From CAZENU01 sp965117035 (GTDB lineage: Bacteria > Chloroflexota > Dehalococcoidia > Lucifugimonadales > CAZENU01), in assembly GCA_965117035.1 (NCBI GenBank), contig OZ220748.1, positions 2,046,001-2,110,000 of the forward strand: a stretch of DNA of 64,000 nucleotides. Direction: 5' to 3'. Positions 8,317 to 17,600 of the stretch are shown here, piece by piece. The notes beneath the pieces were generated by a model. It had not been told where the DNA came from and did no database searches. It saw nothing but the letters and a program-made list of their open reading frames with translations. Each line of letters starts with the position of its first letter. Position 1 is the stretch's first letter. The position numbers and the translations under genes were made by a program.

Positions 8317-9402
8317 CTACTGCCCCGGGTCGAGCTTGCGCGCTCCGCTCAGCACGGTCGCCGCGCCGTCCTCCAGCACGACGATGTCCTCGATGCGGAC
8401 GCCGCCCCAGTCCGAGATGTAGATGCCCGGCTCGATCGTGAAGATCATGCCGTCCTCCAGCGGCTCGTCCGCCCGCGGGCTCACCCACGGCAGCTCGTGG
8501 ACGGCCAGACCGACCCCGTGGCCGAGGCTGTGCCCGAAGTTGTCGCCGTAGCCCGCCTCCGCGATGATGTCGCGGGAGATGGCGTCGGCCTCGGTCCCGG
8601 TCATGCCGGAGCGTACCCGCTCCTCGGCCTCGAGCTGCGCCCGCAGGACGATGCCGTAGACCTTGCGGAACATCTCGTCGGGCTCGCCGATCAGCACAGT
8701 TCGCGTCAGGTCGGCGCAGTAACCCTCGTACTTGGCGCCCATGTCGATGACGATGGGCTCGCCCATTGCTATGACGCGGTCGGTTGGGCGGTGGTGTGGC
8801 AGCGCGCCGTTCGGCCCGGCGGCGACGATCGTCTCGAACGCCAGGCCCTCGGCGCCGCGACAACGCATCGCCTTTTCCATCTCCCAGGCCACCTCCCGCT
8901 CCGTGACGCCCGGCTCCAGGGAGCCGCCGACCTCGTCCATCGCCTCGTCCGTGATCGCGATGGCGCGCTCCAGCAGCGCCCTCTCGTCGTCGTATTTCGT
9001 GGTGCGCAGGCCGTCGACCAGGTCCGATGTCTCGACCAGCATCATGCCGTCGTTGTCCGAATCTTCTACGGCCTTCCGGAACGCCGCGTGGGCGTGGACC
9101 GTCATGTCCTGGCTCTCGAAGCCGATTTTGCGCATGCTCATCCCGGCGGCCAGCTCCGGCAGCCAGGCCGAGCCGCCCGCCAGACGCTCGACCCGGAACT
9201 GTGGCGACTGCGCCCCGGCCTGCTCGATATACCGGAAGTCGGTGCCCAGCACCGAGTCGTCGCCGGAGATGAGCAGGTAGCCGGCCGAGCCGGTGAACCC
9301 GGACAGGTAGCGCCGGTTCTCGGCGTTCGAGATGAGCACGCCGTCCAGGTCGCGCTCGGCGAGCAGGGCCCTCAGTCGCTGTAGCTTCGCGTTGACGCTC
9401 AT
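8317..9402 (-). CDS. Xaa-Pro aminopeptidase (M24B family)
   Basis: Cytosolic metallopeptidase that removes an N-terminal residue preceding proline. The creatinase-like N-domain (SNAENRRYLSGFTGSAGYL) is followed by the pita-bread domain with the five dinuclear metal ligands in VIDMGAKYEGYCADLTRT, GHGVGLAVHE, TIEPG and VRIEDIV. The frame is open further upstream, but ATG at 9402 overlaps the aroQ stop as ATGA and precedes the conserved MSVNAKLQRLRALL, so it is the chosen start (361 residues). It is the second gene of the aroQ operon. Confidence 0.94.
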   Translation of the reverse strand: MSVNAKLQRLRALLAERDLDGVLISNAENRRYLSGFTGSAGYLLISGDDSVLGTDFRYIEQAGAQSPQFRVERLAGGSAWLPELAAGMSMRKIGFESQDMTVHAHAAFRKAVEDSDNDGMMLVETSDLVDGLRTTKYDDERALLERAIAITDEAMDEVGGSLEPGVTEREVAWEMEKAMRCRGAEGLAFETIVAAGPNGALPHHRPTDRVIAMGEPIVIDMGAKYEGYCADLTRTVLIGEPDEMFRKVYGIVLRAQLEAEERVRSGMTGTEADAISRDIIAEAGYGDNFGHSLGHGVGLAVHELPWVSPRADEPLEDGMIFTIEPGIYISDWGGVRIEDIVVLEDGAATVLSGARKLDPGQ

Positions 9403-9845
9403 TCCGGCCGTCCTTCCTCGAGGCGCGCCACGGCGTACTCGATCGCGTAGATGTAACCCCGCCAGCCCAGTCCGCATACCTGGCCCACGGCGATCGGCGC
9501 GACGACCGAGTGCCGGCGGAACTCCTCCCGCGCGTGGATGTTCGACAGGTGGACCTCCACTATCGGCAGCCCGGCGTCCACCAGGGCGTCCCGCATCGAC
9601 AGCCCGTAGTGGGTCAGCGCACCGGGGTTGATGACGATGGCGTCCGCCGAGCCCGACGCCTCCTGCAGGTGGTCGACGATCGCGCCCTCATGGTTCGACT
9701 GGAAGAAGTCGACCTGGGCGCCCAGCTCTTCGGCCCGTTTGGCTACGCGGCGCTCGATCTCGGCCAGCGTCACGCTGCCGTACTGGCCCGCGTCGCGCTT
9801 GCCCAGCATGTTCAGGTTCGGCCCGTTGATGACGAGTATCTTCAC
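9399..9845 (-). CDS. aroQ: 3-dehydroquinate dehydratase, type II
   Basis: Third step of the shikimate pathway, converting 3-dehydroquinate to 3-dehydroshikimate. The N-terminal NGPNLNMLGKR motif contains the catalytic Arg17, and Tyr22 lies in the mobile lid (QYG). NPGALTHYG and VEVHLSNIHAREEFR complete the substrate pocket. Length is 148 residues, as in the dodecameric family. It is the first gene of the seven-gene minus-strand series; a TACAAT -10-like element and the palindrome GTGTCGACAC lie just upstream. Confidence 0.97.
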   Translation of the reverse strand: MKILVINGPNLNMLGKRDAGQYGSVTLAEIERRVAKRAEELGAQVDFFQSNHEGAIVDHLQEASGSADAIVINPGALTHYGLSMRDALVDAGLPIVEVHLSNIHAREEFRRHSVVAPIAVGQVCGLGWRGYIYAIEYAVARLEEGRPE

Positions 9846-9862
9846 GGCTGGCCCCGGTCATT

Positions 9863-9879
9863 GTGTCGACACGCTATTG
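9863..9879 (-). promoter_or_regulatory. aroQ upstream palindrome and -10-like element
   Basis: A perfect 10-base palindrome GTGTCGACAC (9863-9872) lies between the aroQ start and a minus-strand TACAAT (9874-9879). The hexamer matches a -10 at five of six positions, but no convincing -35 is visible. The palindrome would lie at the transcription start and could be an operator. Confidence 0.3.
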
Positions 9880-9967
9880 TAATACAGAGACGGCCCTGTC
9901 CGTCCTCGTCTCGCGGACCCGCGCGGCATCAGACACGCTGACGCTGCCGGGCACGGAACTCTTGGCG

Positions 9968-10001
9968 TATAATTCTATTAGATGTAATATGATTAGTAAT
10001 A
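9968..10001 (+). promoter_or_regulatory. padR promoter and AT-rich operator candidate
   Basis: A perfect TATAAT (9968-9973) lies about 50 bases before the PadR gene. It is followed by an AT-rich stretch with TATTA and TAATA arms 16 bases apart (9976-10001), the sort of site a PadR dimer uses for autorepression. The stretch stands out sharply from the GC-rich surroundings. No good -35 is visible. Confidence 0.4.
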
Positions 10002-10025
10002 GTCGGTTGTCGGAGAATCGAACAA

Positions 10026-10595
10026 ATGGTGGCCACCTCTGCAGTCCGGCGGTCCATTCCGGCCAACGCGTACGCCATCCTGGGCCTGGTCAGCTTCGGC
10101 GAGATGTCCGGGTACGACCTCAAGCGCTTCGCCGACCGCAGCATCCAGCACTTCTTCTGGAGCCCCTCCGCCAGCCAGGTCTACTCCGAGCTCAGGCGCC
10201 TCGAGTCGATGGGCTACGTGACCGAGCGCACGGTCGAGCAGGAGTCGCGGCCCGACAAGCGCCTGTACCAAATCACCTCACAGGGCCGCGAAGAGCTCGG
10301 GAGGTGGCTCGATCACCCCAACGTCGATCAGGGTGTCCGGAAGAGCACGTTCCTGTTGAAGCTCTTCTTCCGGCGCGACAACGCCTACCAGGTCGCGATC
10401 GACCAACTGTTGGCCAGGCTGGGCCAGATCGAACAGACGCTGGCGGAGTATGAGCAGATAGAGAACGAAATCGAGGACGTGGACGACTGGCTCTTTCCGT
10501 ATCTCGTGCTGCAGTCCGGAGTGGCGAAAATCCGGGCTGAGATCGATTGGATAATCGGCGCCGTCGACGTGTTGAGGGCCCGGGCCTCGCGATAG
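10026..10595 (+). CDS. PadR-family transcriptional regulator
   Basis: A 189-residue repressor with the PadR winged helix at about 12-90 (AILGLVSFGEMSGYDLKRF, SASQVYSELRRLESMGYVT, PDKRLYQITSQGREEL) and a C-terminal helical dimerisation region of the Vir/AphA type (about 100-185). PadR proteins normally sense small aromatics or drugs and repress their own operon or a neighbouring transporter. No transporter is adjacent, so the target is not evident. An AT-rich palindromic stretch lies in its own promoter region, which suggests autoregulation. Confidence 0.9.
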   Translation: MVATSAVRRSIPANAYAILGLVSFGEMSGYDLKRFADRSIQHFFWSPSASQVYSELRRLESMGYVTERTVEQESRPDKRLYQITSQGREELGRWLDHPNVDQGVRKSTFLLKLFFRRDNAYQVAIDQLLARLGQIEQTLAEYEQIENEIEDVDDWLFPYLVLQSGVAKIRAEIDWIIGAVDVLRARASR

Positions 10596-10706
10596 GCCAG
10601 CCGTCGTACCGAACGCGGGGAGACCCGCGAGAGAAGAGGCGAATAGATGGCCGGAACGATGCTGTACTGCTCGCCTGGCCCGTAGCGCAGACAAGGGGAG
10701 GACACA

Positions 10707-11624
10707 ATGAGCCTGCGCGCTGCCGTCGCCGCTACCGCCCTGGGCACACTCGCTGCAGGGATGGCTGCCGCTTGTGGGTCGGACGATCCCGGGACCATCG
10801 CGTTCGAGTCCGTCCGACCGGGACGGTGGCACATCTACACGATGAGACCTGATGGCACCGAACAGACTCGCGTCACCAGGGGAACCGCGGATAACGCGTC
10901 CCCGGACATCTCGCCCGATGGGACCAGGATCGTCTGGACACGCACCACACTGGACGAACCCTACCAGTCGGACCTGTACGTGATGGGGATCGACGGCGAA
11001 AACATGTCCCAACTCACCAATACCCCCGACGACGAGTTCGAAGCGTCCTGGTCGCACGACGGACGCCATGTGGCGTTCGAGCGGGCCGAGCCGGGAGCCG
11101 GTGAGGAGAACTCCCGAATCTACGTGATAGGCGCCGATGGGTCTGACGAACGCCGCCTGACGACGAATGACGTCCGCGAGAGTCAACCGGACTGGTCGCC
11201 CGACGGGACCAAGATCGCGTTCACGGCATTGCTGACGGGCCCGCTCCCGGAGATATATGTCATCGGACGCGACGGTAGCGAGCAGCAACGACTTACCGAT
11301 AACCGGCACAGCGAAGCGTTTCCGACGTGGTCCCCCGATGGGACGCTGATAGCGTTTATCTCGAACCGGGACGGTCCGTGGGAGATATACACGATGCGAC
11401 CGGATGGAACGGAGCAAAGGGCGGTCACCAGTGGATCGCAGGCTGCCCTGTGGCAGATCGCCTGGTCGCCGGACGGGCGATACATCGCCTTCACTTCGAC
11501 GCGCGATGGCAACTCGAACATATACCTCGCCTCCGTCGATGGCAGCCAAGACGATGTCCGGCTCACGACCGACGGCGCCGCCGATATCTCCCCATCCTGG
11601 GCGCCCACGAGCCCCGCGGAATAG
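10707..11624 (+). CDS. TolB/WD40-like beta-propeller lipoprotein
   Basis: A 305-residue secreted protein. A hydrophobic N-terminal segment ends in MAAACG with Cys23, a loose lipobox, so it is probably a lipoprotein. The rest consists of TolB-type propeller blades, each with a variant of the pattern PDWSPDGTKIAF followed by IYVIGRDGS; about six blades can be seen between 28 and 300. A scaffold or ligand-binding role at the cell surface is likely. No TolA/Pal genes are nearby, so it is not a true TolB. The gene stands alone, 111 bases after padR. Confidence 0.85.
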   Translation: MSLRAAVAATALGTLAAGMAAACGSDDPGTIAFESVRPGRWHIYTMRPDGTEQTRVTRGTADNASPDISPDGTRIVWTRTTLDEPYQSDLYVMGIDGENMSQLTNTPDDEFEASWSHDGRHVAFERAEPGAGEENSRIYVIGADGSDERRLTTNDVRESQPDWSPDGTKIAFTALLTGPLPEIYVIGRDGSEQQRLTDNRHSEAFPTWSPDGTLIAFISNRDGPWEIYTMRPDGTEQRAVTSGSQAALWQIAWSPDGRYIAFTSTRDGNSNIYLASVDGSQDDVRLTTDGAADISPSWAPTSPAE

Positions 11625-11628
11625 TCGC

Positions 11629-13101
11629 CTACTTCTCCAGCCAGAAGGCGTAGAGGCGCGCGTTCTCCAGCGTGAACCGGACGCGCACCGGCCCGTCGTG
11701 GCTCAACGCCGGGCCGCCGCTCCAGCCCAGCCGGCCTCGCAGCGTGTCGCCGCGCACCGGCTCGCAGTCGCCCTCCGCCAGTCCGGGCAGGACATCGCCG
11801 GTCTGGGCGTCCACGATCTCGGCGCTGACCCGGCCCTCCGGGGCGTCGGCGTTGACCAGCAGGCTCCCGCCTTCGAGGTCGAAAGGCGCCGTCTCCAGCG
11901 TGCCCGATCCGTCCGCGTCGAGCGACACGAAGCCGTCTAGCCGCACCTTCGCGAGGCAGAGCGCGCTCATGTCGTCGAAGTACTCATGGTACGGCTGCGC
12001 CCACAGCTCCTTCGCGCCGCGGAACCTGATCGCGCTGTAATACACCCAGATCTCACGGTCTTCGTGGACGTGCGGCCGCCCGCAGGTCAGGAGCTGCATC
12101 GTCTCGTAGCTGACTCCGTCCCACGGCTGCACGCCGATGAAGACGTCGCGGTTGGCGACCCGCTTCCAGTCGTACAGGTCGCGGGAGACGGCCAGCTCCA
12201 CCTGGTTGATCGCCGTGAAGTTGCCCCACGGCTCCGGGATCGCGCCCGCCGGGTTGAACACGACCGGAAAGCCGACGTACAGGCCCTCGTAGGGCATGAT
12301 CGGCATCTTGTATATCTGCGCGATGTGCTGGGTCTCGTCCACGATCGGCGGCGTCAGCAGGCCCGGATCGGCCACCTGCTCCCGGATGCGACGGCGACGG
12401 TTGTTGCGGTCGATCTCGTCGGAGCGCAGTATCAGCGTGGGCTCGGTCCACTTCAGGAAGTCCGGGCTCGTCGACAGCCATACCGACCGGCCCCAGTCGG
12501 TGCTGAGCTTGACCGTGGCGAGGAACTGCTCCGTGTACTCGTCGTAGGTCAGGTACGAAGTGTCATCGCTCGGGATCGGCGGCGCGTCGATCATCGTCCA
12601 ATTGAAGCCGTTTGGAGAGACGGCCGGGTACCTCGCGTTGCCTCCGACGGTGAACAGCCCCTTGTAGCGCCGGGCGGGGTCCCCGTCGCGCTCGTCCCGG
12701 ACGATCTGAGCCAGCGACTTGCCGCCCGGGTCGATCGCGATGTTGTTGTCCCGCGAGCCTCCCCACTCGTACAGGCCCAGCGGCGAAGTGTCCCAGTGGA
12801 CGCCGTCTTCGGACGTCGCGTAGTGCGTGGCGTTCTGCTCGGCGCGGAGGCGCCTGCCGTGCGGCGGCGCGGCGTAACCAGCGCCGTAGAACCACTCCCA
12901 CACGCCCTCGTCCGAGTTCCACTGCGGCGGATCGGCCGTCTGCAGCGAGACCTGCCCGCGCGACCGGTCGGGCCGCAACACGGGCCCGACCCTGTCCGGC
13001 TCGTTCAGCACCCGCCGCAGCCCGTAGCTGCGGTGGATCGCGACATCGTCCAGGAATAGCTGCCTGTTCAGGTACGGATCGATCGTGTGGGAAGCGCTCA
13101 T
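11629..13101 (-). CDS. Glycoside-hydrolase-like five-bladed propeller protein
   Basis: A 490-residue cytoplasmic-looking protein with no signal peptide. Segments such as ATSEDGVHWDTSPLG, LSTSPDFLKWTEPTLILR and AVSRDLYDWKRV are repeated blade motifs typical of the GH43/GH32/GH130-like propeller superfamily. The C-terminal quarter looks like a beta-sandwich. It probably acts on sugar derivatives together with the divergent Gfo/Idh/MocA oxidoreductase, but the substrate is unknown. The ATG at 13101 has GGAGGGG seven bases upstream and is preferred to the longer frame starting at 13146. Confidence 0.72.
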   Translation of the reverse strand: MSASHTIDPYLNRQLFLDDVAIHRSYGLRRVLNEPDRVGPVLRPDRSRGQVSLQTADPPQWNSDEGVWEWFYGAGYAAPPHGRRLRAEQNATHYATSEDGVHWDTSPLGLYEWGGSRDNNIAIDPGGKSLAQIVRDERDGDPARRYKGLFTVGGNARYPAVSPNGFNWTMIDAPPIPSDDTSYLTYDEYTEQFLATVKLSTDWGRSVWLSTSPDFLKWTEPTLILRSDEIDRNNRRRRIREQVADPGLLTPPIVDETQHIAQIYKMPIMPYEGLYVGFPVVFNPAGAIPEPWGNFTAINQVELAVSRDLYDWKRVANRDVFIGVQPWDGVSYETMQLLTCGRPHVHEDREIWVYYSAIRFRGAKELWAQPYHEYFDDMSALCLAKVRLDGFVSLDADGSGTLETAPFDLEGGSLLVNADAPEGRVSAEIVDAQTGDVLPGLAEGDCEPVRGDTLRGRLGWSGGPALSHDGPVRVRFTLENARLYAFWLEK

Positions 13102-13134
13102 GAAATCCCCTCCTGCGCGCGGATCGATATCCCA

Positions 13135-13225
13135 AGAGTCACCCACCCCGTCGTTTCAGCGAAGAGCCCGCCCTCGTGAAGACGCGGGCGGGAATCCATC
13201 CCCCGGCGTGGTGCGCGCCACCGTC
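13135..13225. repeat. Dispersed intergenic repeat, copy 1
   Basis: The stretch with CGTCGTTTCAGCGAAGAGC, CCCTCGTG and GCGGGAATCCATCCCC resembles parts of the 25640-25990 repeat block, including its GGCGGGAATCCATCCCC segment. It is non-coding and lies between divergent genes. Confidence 0.5.
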
Positions 13226-13329
13226 GTATGGAAGCGGCCCACGGTGACCCTGGGTTATCTTGCGACGCCGGCGCGACTATAATCCGGGGCCATAGCAGGG
13301 TCAAGAGCGATGAAACGGAGGCTGGACAT

Positions 13330-14637
13330 ATGACGCGGCGTAAACGGTACGCGCTCGTGGGCACCGGGGGAAGGGGCCTGTCGTTCGTAGACTCGGTCGC
13401 GGGCCGGTTCGGGGACGACTGCGAGCTCGTCGGGCTCTGCGACACCAACCCCGCCCGGATGGAGTACTACAACCGCCATGTCGTCGACGATCTCGGCGGC
13501 AGCCCGGTCGACGCCTTCGCCGCGGAGGACTTCGACGAAATGGTACGCCGCACGCGGCCCGACACCGTCATCGTGACGACCGTCGACGCCTTCCACCACC
13601 GCTACATCGTCAGGGCGATGGAGCTCGGCTGCGACGCCATCACCGAGAAGCCCATGACCATCGACGCCCCGAAGTGCCGCGCTATCATGGACGCCGTCAG
13701 CCGCACCGGCCGCAAGCTCACGGTCGCCTTCAACTACCGCTGGCGGCCTGGATGCACGCTCGTCCGCAAGCTGCTCCAGGAGGGGACGATCGGCGAGATC
13801 GTCCACGTAGACCTGTCGTACCTGCTCGACACGAGCCACGGCGCCGACTACTTCCGCCGCTGGCACCGCGAGAAGGACAAGTCCGGCGGCCTGCTCGTCC
13901 ACAAGGGCACCCACCACTTCGACCTGGTCAACTGGTGGATCGACGCCGTTCCCGAGACGGTGTACGGGATGGGCCGTCTCGCATTCTACGGCCGCGAGAA
14001 CGCCGAGCGCCGCGGCGTCGACGTGACGTACGACCGCTACACCGGCCAGGACACCGCCGACGACCCGTTCGCCATCGACCTCGCCGCCGCGGAGCGCACC
14101 AGGGCGCTATACCTGGAGGCCGAGAAGCACGACGGCTACCGGCGCGACCGGAACGTCTTCGGCGACGGCGTCAGCATCGAGGACACGATGAGCCTGCTCG
14201 TCCGCTACCGCACCGGCGTCGTGCTCAACTACTCGCTGAACGCCTACATGCCCCGCGAGGGTTTCTCCGTCGCCTTCAACGGCACCCGCGGCCGTCTCGA
14301 GTACCAGGAGGCGCACGGCGCGGACGACGACAGCGGCCTGGGCGGCCTGTGGACCGACCGGCTCGTGGTGCTGCCGCATTTCGGCGAGCCGTACGAGGTG
14401 CCGGTGCCCAGCGCAGAGGGTGGCCACGGCGGCGCCGACCCGTCGCTCCAGGAGCGCCTCTTCTCCGCCAGCCCGCCACCGGACCGGTGGGCCCGAAGCG
14501 CCGGCCACGGCCAGGGCGCGGCGTCCATCATGGTCGGCATAGCGGCCAACCGCTCATTCGAGACGGGCCGCCCCGAGTCGGTCGCCGACCTCTGCCCCCA
14601 GCTCGGAGACGCCAACCGCCTCAGCGACCTGCCCTGA
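13330..14637 (+). CDS. Gfo/Idh/MocA-family NAD(P)-dependent oxidoreductase
   Basis: A 435-residue dehydrogenase of the glucose-fructose/inositol dehydrogenase family, probably oxidising a sugar or cyclitol. The Rossmann fold has VGTGGRG at 10-16 and the catalytic lysine in EKPMT at 106-110. The C-terminal alpha/beta domain carries GGLLVHKGTHHFDLVNWW, where the His pair is the usual catalytic region. The ATG at 13330, preceded by GGAGG, is chosen over an in-frame start in the repeat-bearing leader at 13228. It is divergent from the propeller gene, a typical catabolic pairing. Confidence 0.9.
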   Translation: MTRRKRYALVGTGGRGLSFVDSVAGRFGDDCELVGLCDTNPARMEYYNRHVVDDLGGSPVDAFAAEDFDEMVRRTRPDTVIVTTVDAFHHRYIVRAMELGCDAITEKPMTIDAPKCRAIMDAVSRTGRKLTVAFNYRWRPGCTLVRKLLQEGTIGEIVHVDLSYLLDTSHGADYFRRWHREKDKSGGLLVHKGTHHFDLVNWWIDAVPETVYGMGRLAFYGRENAERRGVDVTYDRYTGQDTADDPFAIDLAAAERTRALYLEAEKHDGYRRDRNVFGDGVSIEDTMSLLVRYRTGVVLNYSLNAYMPREGFSVAFNGTRGRLEYQEAHGADDDSGLGGLWTDRLVVLPHFGEPYEVPVPSAEGGHGGADPSLQERLFSASPPPDRWARSAGHGQGAASIMVGIAANRSFETGRPESVADLCPQLGDANRLSDLP

Positions 14638-14669
14638 GACGCGGCGCGCTGGCCGCGCCAGCCAGGGTG

Positions 14670-17600
14670 TCAGTCGTACAGGAAGGCCCCGCCGTGAAGT
14701 CGCCTGTACAGGTGGTTGAACTCGTCCACCAGTGCGCGTGGAGTCTGATCGAGGAACGCTCGGTATATCTCCTCCTCGGTCACTCGACGACCCTCTGCCT
14801 GGGACAGCCAGTACAGCCTCCGTATGGCGCGTCCCGTCGCCTCTTCGCCGAGCGTCTCGTTCAGTTCGAGCAGGAAGTGCTCGCCCATGTCGTAGTTGCA
14901 CCGAAGCGGCGGGTATACGTGAGCGCGTGAGCGTTCGTTGAGGTGGACTATATTGATAATCCCCTGGCAGTTCCAACGGGCGTTGTTTCGGGCCGCCGGC
15001 AACCGGTCCTCCAGGCTTTCGATGCCGAGCCTGTCCCTGGTATACGCCACCATGAACTCCGCCCCGCCTTCCACGAGCCACGTGGGGCCGAGTCCGCCAC
15101 TGAAGTAGTAGTGAGCGACCTCGTGATATATCACGCGGCGGCTGACAGGCGACGGCTCGTATCTCGTTGCTGTGATGAACCTGCCCCAAAACAACCCCCC
15201 GTAGAGGCCGTGGTCCGTGTCGCGGTCCACTATCGGGATCAGCAGGATGACCCGATCGGTGGGAAATGGCGCGTCGACAAATCGTTCGGTGGCGCGCACA
15301 GCGTCCTCCACCAGTGCCGGCAGGTCTTCTCCGCCGTGGAAGGCCCTGGGCTGGAATACCCAGATATCGACTTCGCCGGTCAGGGGCAGTGAGACCGTCG
15401 CCGACTGGATGTGGCGGCTCCAGACGATGTCCGCGTACAACTCCGGCGCGGCATGGCGTATGGCCGGCAGGGCTTCCAGGAGCGCCTCGTCCTTGTCATC
15501 CACTCCGTCGGTTATCCACGGCTCGTCGGCCAACTCCTCGAACATGGCCTGACCCATACGCACCAGGGCGGCCAGCAACCGCACGGCCCATTGCCCCGGA
15601 TCGTCCACGAACTCATGGGGTGTCCGGACCATTTCCAGCATCTGTGCCGCAGTCTCCGCGGGGACGTGAATCAAACCGGAGAGCGCCCGCTCTTCGACTT
15701 CGGTTATGTCGTCGGCGACCCAGGCGGAAGCTGCTACGGCCTTCGCCAACTCCACGTCCCTTCGCGCCAAGACGTCCATCGTGTGGAGCATCTCCTGCTC
15801 ATGCGGTGTAACGCCGTCGATCACCCACGGAAAGCCCACGACAGACTCGGCCACGTCGGAGGCGGCGTCGGCAATCGCCGCCAATGAGTCGAGCGCCAGC
15901 CGCTCGCTGTCCGTCATCCGGGCCAGCCACTGGAGACCCGCCAACAGGCGCGCCGCTCCAAGATTCCGCCGGGCGACCTCGCTCAACGCATCGAGTCGAA
16001 GCGCATCGTCCTCGATAATGCCGTCAACGACCCACGGAAGAGATGCGAACATCTCCGCGGCTTCTGGGTCGCGATCGGTGGCGGTGGCCAAGACTTCTAT
16101 TGCGCGGCGCTCGGTCTCGGTTACGCCGTCGATCACCCACGCAAAGCCCATGACAGACTCGGCCACGCCGGGGGCGGCCTCGGCCATCGCCGTCAAGGAG
16201 TCGAGCGCCAGCCGCTCGTTGTCCGTCATCCGGGCCAGCCATGGGAGACCCGCCAACAGGCGCGCAGTTCCAAGATTCCGCCTGGCGACCTCGCTCAATG
16301 CATCAAGTCGAAGCGCATCGTCCTCGACAATGCCGTCAACTACCCACGCAAGAGATGCGAACATCTCCCCGGCTTCCGGGTCGCGCTCGGTGGCGGTGGC
16401 CAAGACTTCGATTGCGCGGCGCTCGGTCTCGGTTACGCCGTCGATCACCCACGCAAAGCCCATGACAGACTCGGCCACGCCGGGGGCGGCCTGGGCCATC
16501 GCCGTCAATGAGTCGAGCGCCAGCCGTTCGTTGTCCGTCATCCGGGCCAGCCACGGGAGATCCGCCAACAGGCGCGCCGTTCCAAGGTTCTGGCCTGCGA
16601 CTGCGCTCAATGCGGCGAGTCGAAGCGCGCCGTCCTCGGTAATCCCATCGACTACCCAGGGAATAGATGCCAGCAACTCCGCGGCTTCCGGGCTGCTCTC
16701 GTAGGCGGCGACCAGGACTTCCATTGCGCGGTACTCGGTCGCGGTTACGCCGTCGATCACCCACGCGAAGCCCACGACAGACTCGGCCAGGCCGGGGGCG
16801 GCCTGGGCCATCACCGTCAATGAGTCGAGCGCCAGCCGCTCGTTGTCCGTCATCCGGGCCAGCCACGGGAGACCCGCGAACAGGCGCGCCGTTCCAAGGT
16901 TCTGCCGGGCGACTGCGCTCAATGCGTCGAGTCGAAGCGCGTCGTCCTCGGTTATCCCATCGATCACCCAGGGAAGAGATGCCAGCATCTCCGCGGCTTC
17001 CGGGTCGCGATCGTTGGCGGCGATCAGGATTTCTGTTGCGCGGTGCTCGGCCGCGGTGACACCGTCGGCGACCCATGGAATCTCCAGGAGCAGCCGGGCA
17101 GCCTCGATGTCGTTCGCGGCAATCGGACCTATCGTCACGAGCGAGTGCGACTCCGCCTCGGCGATGCCGTCGACTACCCACGTGAGACCGGCGAGCAACT
17201 CCGCGGCCTCCCGCGATTCGCGGAGGGCGAGGCTGAGGGCCTCGACTGCCCGGCTCTCAGGGGCCGTGATGTCGTCGATCAACCAGGGGAGGTCCAGGAT
17301 CGGGCCCGCGAATCGCATCTGGTCGAATTCGATCGCTCCCAGCGAGACCAGCACCAGCCATTCGTCTTGGGTTATGCCATCGAATAACCAGCGGAAGCCC
17401 TGGAAGGTTGGATCGAAGTTCGCGGAGTGGTGCGGGCGGATGTTCTCCAGGCCTCGCAGCGCCTGCGCCTCCTGTTCGGTCAGTCCGTCGGCGATCCAGG
17501 AGAGGCCCGCCACCCACGGACTCGCGTGTACCAGGTCGGAAGTCGCCCCCCTTTCGAAGTCGAGTATGCTGTCGGCGACCCAGGGGAAACCGGCCACCGC

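Noticed and set aside
6622..9384. 920-codon open frame on the plus strand
   Set aside because: It is antisense to xseA, efp and the Xaa-Pro peptidase, whose motifs are certain; its peptide has no recognisable domain and results from high GC at third positions.
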